Positions 34,601 through 45,994 of a stretch of 64,000 nt of DNA are shown in pieces. Position 1 is the first letter of the stretch, and each line of letters starts with the position of its first letter. The DNA comes from Laccaria trichodermophora. Its lineage: Eukaryota > Basidiomycota > Agaricomycetes > Agaricales > Hydnangiaceae. The position numbers were made by a program, and so were the translations under genes. The stretch spans positions 1-64,000 of the forward strand of contig JACTVC010000020.1 of assembly GCA_018417955.1 (NCBI GenBank), in the 5' to 3' direction. The notes beneath the pieces were generated by a model. It worked only from the letters and a program-made list of their open reading frames with translations, had not been told where the DNA came from and ran no database searches.

Positions 34601-35831
34601 ACTTCTCGTTAGCTTCCAGTAATCGTTGACGTGCGTCGAGCGAAAGCTTATCCGCATGACGAGGAATGGTTCCAAGTATGTTTCGTAGTTTATCATCAAC
34701 GTCCGGCAATCCTGAAATGTACTTATGAATATCAGGATTCGTCGACATGGGTGAAGGCGGTACGTTAGCACTCTGGTATTCTTGTTGATATTTCAACATG
34801 AATTTCTGAGCTGCTTCCAACCTACTAGTCAGGCAGAGCCACGCTGCATGCAATTGACTGGTAGTTTCCGCTCCTCCTAACACTTTCAACAAAGTGTCTT
34901 CGGGATCTACTTGGAAGTACTTAGTTCTCTCCTCTATTAAACCGGCCATGTGTTGGATAAAAACTTGAAGCTCGTTTACAGTACGACTGATCTGTTCGAG
35001 TAGTGGCTTATCTACCATATAACGTTGCGTCGACGTTCCCGTTCCCCTATCTAAGACTTCATCCCGAGCCAGGGAAGGTTTAGTAGCGTAGAACATGACC
35101 CTAGATTGGGTCGATTTTGAACTCTCTCCTTCTTCGCAGTATTCGAGCCATAGATTATACATGGGGGAGAGGGAATACCCATTTTCCATGCCTCGACGTG
35201 AGAAAGGCGAAGGACGTGGGGTACTCTCTGTTTCTGGAAGAGAGGTGACATCGATTTCGAAAGCCGTATCGGCTTCTGTATTCAATTGTGGTAGTCCCAG
35301 TGGGGAATGAAATTGAATAGAATTCGGAGGAGGAGTGAAGAAGACTGGTGGTCTGTCAGGCGGATTGAAAGAGAGGGGATTCGAGCCGGTTGGGTGCTGT
35401 GACTTTTTCTTCCCTTCTCCCTTTGACGAAGTTTCCGTTGAGATCTCCCTCGGAGTAGTCAGCAAACCTTCTGCCGTTACAGGGCTCGTGGCTACCGTGG
35501 GCACGGAAATTGTTTGAGAGATGGGCTTGTTTAATCCAGGGGGCGGTTTACTCCCATCGACGATGTTTAGTCGACGTGTGAGGGACGTAGCTGATGAGGA
35601 TGAGGATCGGGATGAGACATTGCATGGTTGTCTGCCAAACATACTCGGGTCTGCGGATGTAAGGGTGTCCGATCCTTCGAGGGGATATGAGTTGTATTGG
35701 GGCTCAGGTGTTGAAGGGGATGATGAGATGGTAGGGATGTTGTTTCTTAGTAAAGCAAAGTAGTTAGGAGAAATAATACTCGCCAGTTTGGTCAACGTGA
35801 TCCCACAGTGTCCACCTTTGTGAGGGTTCAA
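34601..35831 (-). pseudogene. LTR-retrotransposon gag-like protein, truncated
   Basis: The ORF encodes a Ser/Pro/Thr-rich N-terminal region (SSRSSSSSATS, FTPPPNSIQFHSPLG) and then a helical part, LQVFIQHMAGLIEERTKYFQVDPEDTLL and QLHAAWLCLTSRLEAAQKFM. A second gag fragment at 48694-49724 aligns with this part (FVERAAGLIEE, HFAVDPRDTLL, QLNAAWK). It starts directly after a possible primer-binding stretch (TGGACACTGTGG on the minus strand, 35801-35812) that is shared with the element at 61900. It stops where family C begins at 34600, so the rest of gag and all of pol are missing here. It is a retroelement relic, probably of Ty3/gypsy type; the clan is inferred. Confidence 0.65.
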
Positions 35832-36189
35832 CTGTGTCTAACATTGTGCAACCTGAAAGTCTGACGAGCTAAGGTGTGGAGACCCACTACGGAGTCGTTC
35901 TCTGACTAGAGTAGTCGGTCGAGGACGTTAATCGAGGTCTACGTCAACTGTAGAATCAATGAGAGTCCGCCTCGTCAAGCCAACCTTTTCGAGGTAACCG
36001 AATACTCTGATCAACACTGATAGCCTAGCGCAGGTATGGTCCATAGAACTGGTAGTACAGTGTCTCGTATCCTGAGGGATAGGCAGATGATGGTGAAAGA
36101 GATATTGTTATTTTACGTTGTGATGTGTCAACTATGTACAGCGTGAGAATCAATAACTAAAGATATAACGTTTCGAGAAATGAGGTGAA
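35819..36189 (-). mobile_element. LTR fragment of the gag element
   Basis: On the minus strand this precedes the candidate primer-binding stretch and ends ...CCCTCACA, consistent with an LTR 3' end. The other end is not seen before KDZ coding sequence starts at about 36190, so the LTR is probably truncated or the junction is rearranged. Confidence 0.5.
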
Positions 36190-37995
36190 AGTGGAAAGTG
36201 TTGTGTACTCTAAAGGGAGATGAAGGAGCTGAGCGAATGAAGATCCGTGGTATGTTACACTCGGGTACTGCTTTGGTGATTTGTTCGAGGCATTGCATGA
36301 TACGGAAAAATGGGGCTGGTGACCTTCAGCTGGGAGAAAAGTATGTATTCAATGTTCTACTATTTATTTTCTGCTCAGACCAATGTTTGTCTAGGCATTG
36401 TAACATGGACTTCATCATCTTTGCAGCCCTCATGGGCATAACCCTCCTTCGAGTTATTATCACCTACGATGTTATATGCTCATGGTCGATACACTTTCGA
36501 AAGCGCATGGCAGAATTCCCTGAATCAATGCGAATCCCGGACACCACCGAAGTCGACGTGGCCATCCCAGGATGGCATATCAATGGCCACGGTGTGAAGT
36601 GCCGAAATAACTTCAATCTGAGCTACATGGAAGGAGCAGGGCAAACGGTTGGAGAAGACATTGAAACGACTTGGGCAGGTACGAATCCGTTAGCCCCAAG
36701 TGTTCGTGAAATGGGTCCAGCAGCACAACACAACACCCTCAATGATCATTGGAACGGATGGAACTTCCGTAAGATCATAGGATTTTGTGTGCATTGTTTT
36801 ATTGGTTCTCTGTTCCTCGCCGCTCACTGCAAATTCTGACAGGAACATTTTTTTAAGACGCTTTAACGATGCGTACAAGATGAGTGCAAAGCAGACAGAT
36901 GTGTTCAACCAACTCTCAGCGACGTTTTCCCCCGCGACCATTAAGAAATGGGAGTTAAAAGTCACTGCTTGGGAAGCAAACCCAAAGGCTCGGAATCCTT
37001 ACACAGAGCCGGAAGGTGGTAAGTCCTACTGTCGTTATTTTTCATGTCATCACTAAGATCTCTTGAAGGTACAACTCTCCAGGATGTTCGACTTGCACTG
37101 GCGAGGGAGGAGGCAGCTCAGGTTGCTCTCGGAAACCTTCCATGGCACAAAATGAGCTTATCGGCATTCTTAATTGCGGGGTTCGAGCTTGAAGATACTC
37201 AGTACGTTGCTGACTAAAAAAATGTAATCTTCTTATCAACTGATTATGGATTCTTTCAGGTATCTTATTCGTCGTGAAGTAAACCAGACAAAAGGGCTAA
37301 AGACCAGCAAACAGCTGGTGGACCTCCAAGATAAACGCAACGCGTTGCTTCGCCTACTTCAAAATTGGCGCGAGGCCCAGCTCGTTTATACTCCCCAAGT
37401 GGCTTTGTTGGTCTCATGTGTGCAACCTCTTGAAACGAGTACATCCACAACATCGTCTTCCTTACTTCCTGAAACCCTCCCTGAGAATCTTCCATTATTT
37501 CTTTCATCCTCGTTACCACCCCACATCCGTGCGCTCCCTGAACTCAAGGAAATATGTCAACTTGAGCGGTGTCTCCGTGAACCTCAAGCAGACGATGCTC
37601 TTGCTGAAGTCCGGCGTCAGCGACATGTGATTCAGGGACTGTGGCTATTCAAACGTCTAAACATATCTGGGACAGGAAACAGGCCAAACACACGAATGCT
37701 CAGCCTGTATAAACGTTTCAGTAATAAGACCGATCAGGCAGCTGAAAAGTGCAGATCGGCGTGGCGTGCTTTGTCAGTCCTTGATCCTGGCGGCTCATGG
37801 TCAACACGGTTTCAGGAGTTGAAGAGGGAACACATAAGTGGTCCTGGAAGGGATCCTGAAGATGCCTTGACAACCAACAGTCAATATGAACCATCGTGGA
37901 TCTGGCTTGTGCCATGTGTCAGTGGTTGCAGCAATGCTGACTGCACATTTGAACTTAATATATTGATGGATAGACTAAGTGGAAAAATAAACTGA
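36190..37995 (+). pseudogene. KDZ-type transposase, 5'-truncated
   Basis: This is the C-terminal two thirds of a Kyakuja-Dileera-Zisupton transposase. Landmarks in order: CSRHCMIRKNGAGDLQLGE, NMDFIIFAAL, ITYDVICSWSIHFRKRM (a likely catalytic Asp), VAIPGWHINGHGVKCRNNFNLSYMEGAGQ, VGEDIETTWAGTNPLAPSVREMGPAAQHNTLNDHW, then the helical C-terminal part ending WIWLVPCVSGC and SGKIN with TGA at 37993. Introns include 36341-36394 and two near 37021-37068 and 37200-37259. The frame near 36770-36850 (a T7 run) is unresolved. The N-terminal zinc motifs are absent; the sequence starts at an LTR fragment. The relic is likely inactive. Confidence 0.85.
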
Positions 37996-38800
37996 TTAAA
38001 ACATGGGTTGTGGGAGGCAAAGAAATAGGTAAATTGATGGAAAGGAACAGCAGGCAGGCAAAGAAATATGGGTGTGGGGCAATGAAATGGTTAAACATAG
38101 ACCTGGGTAAATGAAGAAATGTAGGCCTGGGAATGAAAGAAATGGCTAAAACATACATAGGGAGGAACAAAGAAATGTAGGCCTGGGAGGGAAAGAAATG
38201 GCCAAAACATAACCTAGGGAGGCAAAGAAATAGGTGGATGGGAGAAAAGAAATAGATAAACATGGGCCCAGGTAGGGAAAGACATAGCTAAAACATCGGC
38301 AAAGGCAGGCAAAGAAATATAGGTGTGGGGCAATGAAATGGATAAAACATATAGCTAGGCAAGAAAAAATATGTAGGCATGGGAGGGAAAGAAATGGCTA
38401 AAACATGCCTAGGGAGCCAAAGAAATATGTATATAAAAGGAAAGAAATAGATAAACATCGGCACAGGGAGGGAAAGAAATAGCTAAAACATCGGCACAGG
38501 GAAGTAAAGAAATAGATAAAATATACAGAAGGCAGGCAAAGAAATGGATAAAACATACAGAAGGCAGGCAGTGAAATGGAAAAAACAGGCAAAGAAATAG
38601 GTGGGTGGCAGGAAAGAAATAGATAAACATCGGCACAGGTAGGGAAAGAAATAGCTAAAACATCGGCATAGGGAAGCAAAGAAATGAATAAGGCAGGCAA
38701 AGAAATATAGAGCTGGCAGGGGAAAGAAATAGATGACTGGAAATGAATGAAATGGCAAAGACATCAGACCAATGACATTAATTGGCCATTCAAATGACAT
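37996..38800. repeat. Minisatellite between the two KDZ relics
   Basis: Irregular units of about 40-65 bp built from aaagaaatagataaacatcgg, ggcaggcaaagaaatag and gggagggaaagaaatgg. Purine-rich on this strand. ORFs that cross it read repeated phenylalanine-rich peptides on the minus strand and are not credible genes. Confidence 0.85.
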
Positions 38801-38827
38801 GAATTTCATATCATTTGCCACACCATT

Positions 38828-41816
38828 TCATATCATAGAATTTATTGGCTTCAATGAAATCTCTGTGCTGGCATTTGCCTTGTGTATATTATATAAGTGG
38901 TAGCTACCACTCAGCCTTTCGCGCAACCGTAGCTTGAGGGCTTGGGCGTTCATCCTCACCACTATAAATGGGCTTCCTAGGAGCTTCTCAAGCTTGGTTT
39001 TTTCTTGAACACCAAGAGCCGACTGGGAAGCGCGGACCTGACACTCTGCAGAGCTCAAGGCCTTCTGAGCTTCAGCTAGGCGCAGTTCTGCATCACAAAG
39101 ATGATAGTCCGAGACTGAAGGATCCAATATGATGTCTTCTTGCTCTTGGACACGCTTCCTCAATATGTCACGTGCTTTTCGAAGTTGAATCGCTTCAGAG
39201 ACTGCATCCTTTCCCTGGTTCCTTGTCTGCCCTAAATAACTTATTAATGCTTGAAATTGGAATTTAGCATCAAACATACATGGAAGGGGTTTCGTCTGAG
39301 CATGTACCTGTGCAGACCATTCATCCCAGAGAACATTTTCAGCAAATCCACATTCTGTGAGTGCCACTTCAGCAGCGTATCGCTTTTCTTGGCAATGGTG
39401 CGATCAGCGAAGTAGCCAGAGAGCCAGGCGACCAAGGCTATCCTTATCTGCTTGTTGAACTTGTTGATCGAGAGTGTATACACGTTGATGTGACTATTTA
39501 ATAAATCCATCAGTTGATATATTGTTCCAGACGAAGAAAGACTTACCCCACATACATGTAAATACACAATTAACTTCTTGATAGAATTCCAAAAGCGCTC
39601 ACAGCCTTCACCATCAGAGAGTCCAAATCCTTTGCACTTTCGAGGGTGGTATATTATCTGGCAAGGCCACTGATGTCCGAACGCGTGAAATACGGAGGTG
39701 GCAAAGATCAAACGATGGAGGTATGCATTGAGAAATCCCCAGTTGACACAACTTTTATGTAGCTGACAGCCAACATTGTAAAGCAAACCGACTGTGTAGT
39801 GCTGAGGTAGGTGTTGGAAGAGAGTCTCAATGAGCACTAGAGCGTAATGCTGCTTCTCCCTGGCAGATCGCATATTGACGATCCATATAACCTGGTCATG
39901 GCGGCAGAGAAGAGCCATGAGCGCAGTGACGGCGAAGAATTGTGTGCTGGCCTTTTCACATGTTTCATTGGTGGCTGTAAAGCTCTTCTCGCAGCCAGCC
40001 AAGCCAGCACAGACCGTGGAACCTTCAATGGACCATCATAGCCGTCCTCTTCATCTGAGTCATGATGGTCATCAGACGGTTTTTGGCATTTCGGATCCTT
40101 CTTAGTCCTGCTCAGACGACTGCCCTCAACATACTCCTCCGTTTTTGATGCAGTGGTATCTGATATGAAGACACTCCGAGGGTGCTCACGAGGTGGGTCA
40201 GACTGTCCTTCATTCTCTTTCTGCTTGAAGCATGCATCGATGCACACGATAATATCAGGGCTGGTAATCGGATCTGTCAAAAAAGTGACAAATATAGCAA
40301 CAACACGACCTACACATCACCTCTGAGCCTCTGACTTGGATCTCCCCCGAAGCATAAAGGGCACCGTGAACGAAGATAATCACTGGGGCGGTCATGTGGG
40401 ATTGGCATCGGAAAAGGAGTGCTCAAGCCATCAGTGTCTTCTGAATGATGTCGCTTTCGAGAAATGGGGGTGGAAGGGGGAACTGTTGACCTGTTAACAG
40501 GTGTTGAGGGCTGCGAAAGTCTTGCGTTAGGCAGTGCATTCTTGTCCTCGATGTCAACCATGGTGACTGGGGTTGGTCGGGTGCTAGCAAGCAGAGGAGG
40601 TCACTTCCTAGAGATGGGGGTTGACAGGGGAACTGTTGAACTGTTAACAGGTGTCAAGGCCCGAGAAAGTCTTGCGTTTGCGTTCGAAAGTGTGTCTTTG
40701 TCCTCAATTTCAACCATGGTGACTGGGGGTGGTCATGTGCTAGCAAGCAGGGAGGTGGTTGTGTGGTGCGAGGAGTGGACTCATTCAAAGAAACAAGAGA
40801 CCATAACCTGTGCTAATCGTCCAGACATGGTAGAGGACATTGTCGACGTGTTTGGTAGTAGTGTCTTGAAGTGCGTTGTACCATTTCAAGGCTTCACTAA
40901 ATTGGCGGCGGAGGGAATCCTGAACTTTCAGTCAGATTGAATTCACCTGCCATTAATGCAATAAATACCTGAGTATCAAGTTTATAACCTTGACTTTGAA
41001 GAAATTCTTCAACTGTGTTGCACCATGCAGTGGCATTGGGGGAAACATGAAGAAACAGTTGAGAAACGAAGTCCAGAACTCGAATATCAATGGCCAGGGA
41101 CGGTGCAAATGGTGTGGAAGGAAATAATCCACATTGTAGCAGCTGAACTGAGGCTGGTCGACAATTGCAAAATTAGAGTTTCAGCCTTTCAAGAACTGGA
41201 ACACACTAGTTAGTATCTCAGTGCCTTGAAATCAGGAGAGAAACATACCACAGAAACGAACCACAATAACATCAAGTGCTCTTGTGATACACTGGCAGTT
41301 GAGGGTGGCTGGAGCGTCCTCGGGAATTGGCTAGCGAAAGGATTCTGTCTGAGAAACAAGCCACATGTATGGCATAATGAGGCGAGGGTTTACTTCAGAG
41401 TTCCAGTGGATAGTTTGATTTTCACATTTGCGCCGGTGATTAGAAACATGAGAAGCCAAGTTGGCGGAAGGGGATGAAAAGAACATGATGCCACTGGTAT
41501 CTTCGAGATCACCAGTGACATCAATGGTTTGCGAGCCGTCAGCAGAGAGTGATGAACAGCTATTGGGGGGTCGATCACCAGCGAAACCAACCTGTCCCAG
41601 CAATGGCTTAAGATTCCTCTGCTGGCTGAATGTTCTCTCATTTGGTAGGAGTACCAGTGGACGAATTCCACTAGGCCTGGTGAGGTAGTGAAAAGCCCTT
41701 CCGCTTATGGGGGTGTAAGATAATGGGCTCGAGGTTGGAGTGAAATTTTTTGGGATGCGAGGTCGCATATTGAACAGAGGGCAAGAACACAGGTGGAAGT
41801 GGAGGGAGGAGGTCAT
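38828..41816 (-). pseudogene. KDZ-type transposase (second relic), broken
   Basis: From the N-terminal side: HRRKCENQTIHWNSEVNPRLIMPYM (41331-41480), a Cys stretch NCRPASVQLLQCGLFPS and TAWCNTVEEFLQSQGYKL (40960-41150), LRRQFSEALKWYNALQDTTT (40840-40910), DYLRSRCPLCFGGDPS, an intron at about 40268-40321, PDIIVCIDACFKQKE, KASTQFFAVTALMALLCRHDQVIWIVNM, HAFGHQWPCQIIYHPRKCKGFGLSDGEGCERFW and a coiled-coil-like C-terminus. A 5-bp duplication (AGCCA twice, 39997-40006) breaks the frame, and stops lie near 41170-41290. The motif LLYNVGCQL has Asn where I expect Asp (YD-x-x-CQ; Asp is kept in the other relic), which would remove a catalytic acid. Inactive. Confidence 0.87.
40440..40740 (-). repeat. 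Tandem duplication in the KDZ N-terminal region
   Basis: Two units of about 165 bp: gagaaatgggggt...gttaacaggtgt...cgagaaagtcttgcgtt and a following ccatggtgactggggttggtc. On the minus strand they encode two versions of a proline-rich segment (VNRSTVPPSTPISRK and VNSSTVPLSTPISRK). Confidence 0.75.
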
Positions 41817-43186
41817 TTGGAAAAGTGGCTGTTTGGAAAGTCGAAAGCAGAGTGGCCGTTTGGAAAGTCCAAGCAGAGTGGCGTGGCATTTCTAAGTCCA
41901 AGCAGAGTGACTTGCTTTGACAAATGGACTATGGGATGGCCAGCTATCTTGAAATCACAGCTAGGGGATCTGCCAATCGCACCATTGTTCACCCAGAATG
42001 GGCATCAGATAAAAATTAATAAGTAGATATTATCATACAAGCAGAAGTCTACAATCTAGGAAGGAGTGAGACAGGTGACACATAGTCAAACCTGTAATGA
42101 CCAACGCAAAGTCAAAGTCAAAGGATTAAGTAAGTGCAACCAACGCAAAGTCAAAATTGCAAAGTGAATGATGCAAAGTCAACTTCGCAGATGGAAATAA
42201 TACCGTATATCTAGAGGGATTCAATGTGTAAGTAAACTGGTGGTGAAAGTGTTGGTTCATACCAGTTGGAGCCACCAAGGCGATAAGCTCGTTATCTGAG
42301 AGACAATCCAAAGGTGAGGAGGGTAAGGTGCAGGGGGGGGGGCAGTTTGTAAATACCATTGAAGCCATCAATATGATAGGCTCGTTACAGGTATCTGGGA
42401 GACTGTCGTAAGGTGAGGAGGGTAGGATGTTGATAAAGTTGGGACATACCGTTGTTACGATAGGTGTGTTTGGGACACCATCCGAAGGTGAGGAGGAAGG
42501 GTAAGAGCGGGTAGAGAAGAGTGGGGAAGAATGGGTTGAACCATGGCGGGATCGTTGAGTGCTCATCAATCGATAATAGTTTTCTCACACCACTGATCTG
42601 AGTCATCATCATCCATCTCCTGCCCAACAACATCCATCTCCTGCTCACCTACATCTCGCGCTTGTTCGCCCATTCTTCTGCCACACTCATTATCAATTGC
42701 CATAGCCTCAGTACGTGTTGAGACTTCTTACCTCCATCCTTCTCACTGACCCCATTGGCAGTCAACTGTCAGTACGTCCTTCTTCTCCCTCCCCTCACGA
42801 AATTCGACTTTGTGTTGTTTCGTCCCATTCAACGACTTTGACTTTGCATCGGTCGTTGCATCTTCATTCCGTGATGTTGACTTTGTGTCGCTCACACCCA
42901 GATTTGACTTTGTGTCGTCTGGGCCATCTTGTACTGTTGATTGGAAGGTGACCACACACAGGTGAACATGTGCGTATGCAGTTGCTGCTTCAGGGGTAAT
43001 GTCATACTTACTTCACGCCTTATAGACCTCAAGAACACTTGAGCCGTCATGCAATTCACCCAACGGTTCCAACGGCATTGAAGGTTTGCAACGCAACTTG
43101 ACATCTAAAACAGTGCACTCATTTTGGGTATATGCAGCATACAACCGAAACTCTGGAATTCCGGAACGGTGTATGTAGACACCTGT
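41817..43186. other. Upstream region of the KDZ relic, short motif repeats
   Basis: Lies 5' of the minus-strand KDZ relic. Short repeats: gtttggaaagtc and agcagagtgg (41820-41910), gcaaagtcaa (42100-42180) with the inverse form ttgactttg(t/c) at 42830-42915, and ggtgaggagggtag (42310-42500). A run of nine g occurs at about 42336. ORFs are low complexity and not supported. Confidence 0.45.
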
Positions 43187-43400
43187 TACGAGTCCTCTGA
43201 GTTTACGAAGAGACTTGTTTATTACCCTGGATCTCAAGGATTTTTTCAGTGTTCTAACGCAGAATTTAGCCTTTCTCCCACAAAAATTGATGGCTTCCCA
43301 CAGTTAGGGATTTTGAAGACTTTGTGCAGGGTTTGTAGTCTTCTGTTAGCGTTTTTTGTAGTCAACACTACAATGTATTACTGACTGTGTGAACTGTCTG
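43187..43400 (+). repeat. Repeat family C, copy 2
   Basis: Hairpin 43187-43218 begins TACGAGTCC and GT precedes it. It continues with ttcagtgttctaacgc and tttctcccac, then tttgtagtcttctgttagcg. The interior resembles copy 3 (48480-48693) more than copy 1, so family C has at least two subtypes. The far end is not defined. Confidence 0.75.
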
Positions 43401-44136
43401 GTGATGGCACAGATTCTCGCTCAAAATGGTCATCACCGGTTAAAGGCACTTTATATAGCCGACACAAGTCGTATCATTTTGAATGAGCATCTATACCAAC
43501 ATCAATAAGGATGGTGATGGTCCTCATTCCCATGACTGATTCTTCCTTAATTATATATACTAATGCTTTTGTAATCATTTCATCTGGCACCCATGGAATA
43601 TGAACTTTGACACACCCACCAAATACGCAACAATGCAACATGTGGGTTGGTCAAGTTGACGAGGCATTTTTGCGTGTTCCTACATCAAGTGTGTTATGGG
43701 TGGTATCAGACGTGAGCATGAATTTGATATCCAAAGAACCCCAAGAAGAAGGGAAACAAATGATGGTACATTGCCAAAACCTTGCAGGAGGTTTCAGCAG
43801 TTCCTATTGTCACATATCGTTCTGTTTGGCAATGACATTGATCACAAATATTTATAGTTGTACATCAGATTTTTAAAATGCCTCTCGTGCCTCGAAATGA
43901 CGCACATTCACTTCCAATCAATGCGATCAGGAAGTGAATATGCGTCATCATTATAGATGGTGGGGTATACACCATCAAAGCTTGGGGAAATTTCTCCAAT
44001 TATAGATGCCACGTGTGAGTTTCATTCCAATGTTATTGATGCTTGTTTATCAACAGCATGCAAGGTTTGAAATCACGCAAATTGGCTGCTGGCTGTTCAT
44101 CAAAATATGGATCATCATATCAACAATGCACTGTGT
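43401..44136. other. Spacer with a foldback element
   Basis: No gene is supported. It contains the 52-bp foldback at 43897-43948 (listed separately). The rest is unrecognised AT-rich DNA. Confidence 0.45.
43897..43948. repeat. 52-bp foldback element, related form
   Basis: Arms ATGACGCACATTCACTTCC and GGAAGTGAATATGCGTCAT (19 bp, one mismatch). Length, terminal ATGACGCAC and the GATC-containing loop match the 53-bp family, but the inner arm differs. Confidence 0.8.
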
Positions 44137-45994
44137 TATGAGTCCTTACGAGTTTACGAGTAAGACTCATTCTTTCAACTGAGGACTTAGGCAAAATTTT
44201 CATTCATTCATTGATTGATTCATTGATTTACCTTTCATCACCGCGGGAACTGTTTCCCTGAAACAAAAAAGCAGCCATAAAATTGGGGGAAATAACTAGA
44301 AAATTGGGAAAAAATATGTAAAAATCAGAATATTGATCAGTAAGTTGGGGAGGCTGTGTTCAGGGTCAATATCTAAATATAGAAATGAGGTAAAAACTCC
44401 CAGAAAATGAGAAAAAATACCCAAAAATAAAAGTGATATTCTTTGTTGCCATGGTGTTGAAGGGGCTGTGTTCAGGGTCCATATCTAAAAATAGAGACAG
44501 CACATAAAAGCACTTGGAGCAAATAGCTGGACATTAAAGAAAACATAAAGAAACTTGTAGACAACATTTTCTGGCTATATTTGGGCAGATTGCCATATTT
44601 GGAAGTGTACACTGGACCCTGAACACAGCCTCTACAATAGTATAGCAACATTAAAGACCAGAAATGTGATTATATCATCTGACTAGCCTTCTTTCTTATG
44701 CAGATATTGGTCAAAATACATGACTATTTTCAAAAAGTGTCCAATTTTTTCAGTATTTTGTGTTTTTCTCAATAAGGAATGATCTGTGTGACATTATTTA
44801 TATATATTTGTAAAGCTAAGCAAAGGGGCTACAATTCTTGTTAATAAAGCTAAGTGAGAGGCTGTGTTTCTGGTACTGTGGGAAATTTGACCTAAAAAGG
44901 AAATTAGTGACAGTTTTATAGAGCATGCTGTTATATTTCTCAATGTGGTCACAAAATGTGACTAGCTATCTTCTTTCCTGAGATATATGCAAAGACACCT
45001 ATTTATTCATGTTTATTTATGTTTTTCTCAATAAAAAAGTCATCTGGTTATATGATTTCAGTACATTTAGAAATGTATAAGAAGGGGCTATAATTCATGT
45101 ACTGTGGGAAAAAGTTCCCACATAAGGAATGTGGACTTGCCCTAAACTTCCTGGGTACTTCAAAGCTTCTGATAAACAATAGTAAACTTTCCCTTTTGAA
45201 CTTGAACCACCATCATCTTGCTTTGCTGGCACCTTGTTCACTCCATTCTGAGTCAACCACTCATGCTACTGCTACAATTCTTTTTGCTATGGCTTCTAGG
45301 CCTTCTCTGCTACACTTCTATGCCCTCTGTGTTCTCTTCCAACACCTGGAACATGCTCAGATCTGGAAATACTGGTGTTAGCTCTGAACTTGGTCATTTT
45401 TGGCCATGTAAGCCTATTTCTATATTTCTGTAGGTACTACTCTGCTAATCTTTCTATATTCTAGATCAACAAACTCCCTGTTCTCTGGCTATTCTGAGCC
45501 CAGAAGGTATGTAACTTGCCCTTTTTAGTGCATATTCTCAAATTTAATATATTTAACCCAGAAAACACATCATTGGCTTTCTGCCAGTTAAATCCTATGG
45601 ATTTCTATGCCACCTCTTTCGTAAACTATGGTAAGACCTTAGCTTGATCATATGTAACCTAGGACTGAGCAATCTTAATTTAACATTAAAATAGAATTCT
45701 AGATTAATATTTTTATAACATTGAATGCAAGCCACATTGATTTGAAGCAACTGATTATAAAGAATTGTAAATAAATTTCAATTAATTTTACAATTGCTTG
45801 GACATTCTTACTTAACATTATTTACAATCTCTTCCCACTAATTTGATTCAAGTTAATGTGGCTTGCATCCATTGTTAATGAAAATGTTAAAATATGCATT
45901 TTTTAAATAAAACTTACTCTACATATTTTTCAGCATTGGAGGTCCATGGGAAGGACTCATACATGCCATGCGAAGCACTGGCCCACACCCACAA
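44137..45994 (+). repeat. Repeat family A, copy 5
   Basis: TATGAGTCC start with hairpin, CCCACAA end, GT on both sides (44135-44136 and 45995-45996). The first 920 bp match copy 2 almost base for base. After 45060 it continues into about 880 bp not seen in other copies here before the standard end. Confidence 0.88.
45715..45880. repeat. Inverted repeat inside family A copy 5
   Basis: Arms of about 31 bp with a few mismatches, each containing TGCAAGCCACATT, face each other across about 100 bp of AT-rich sequence. This may be a separate MITE-like insertion within copy 5. Confidence 0.65.

Noticed and set aside
37955..38821. Minus-strand ORFs rich in Phe and Leu that look like membrane proteins
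   Set aside because: They translate the purine-rich minisatellite; all frames look alike.
41817..42650. ORFs on both strands upstream of the KDZ relic
   Set aside because: Low complexity, produced by short tandem motifs; no family feature or splice support.
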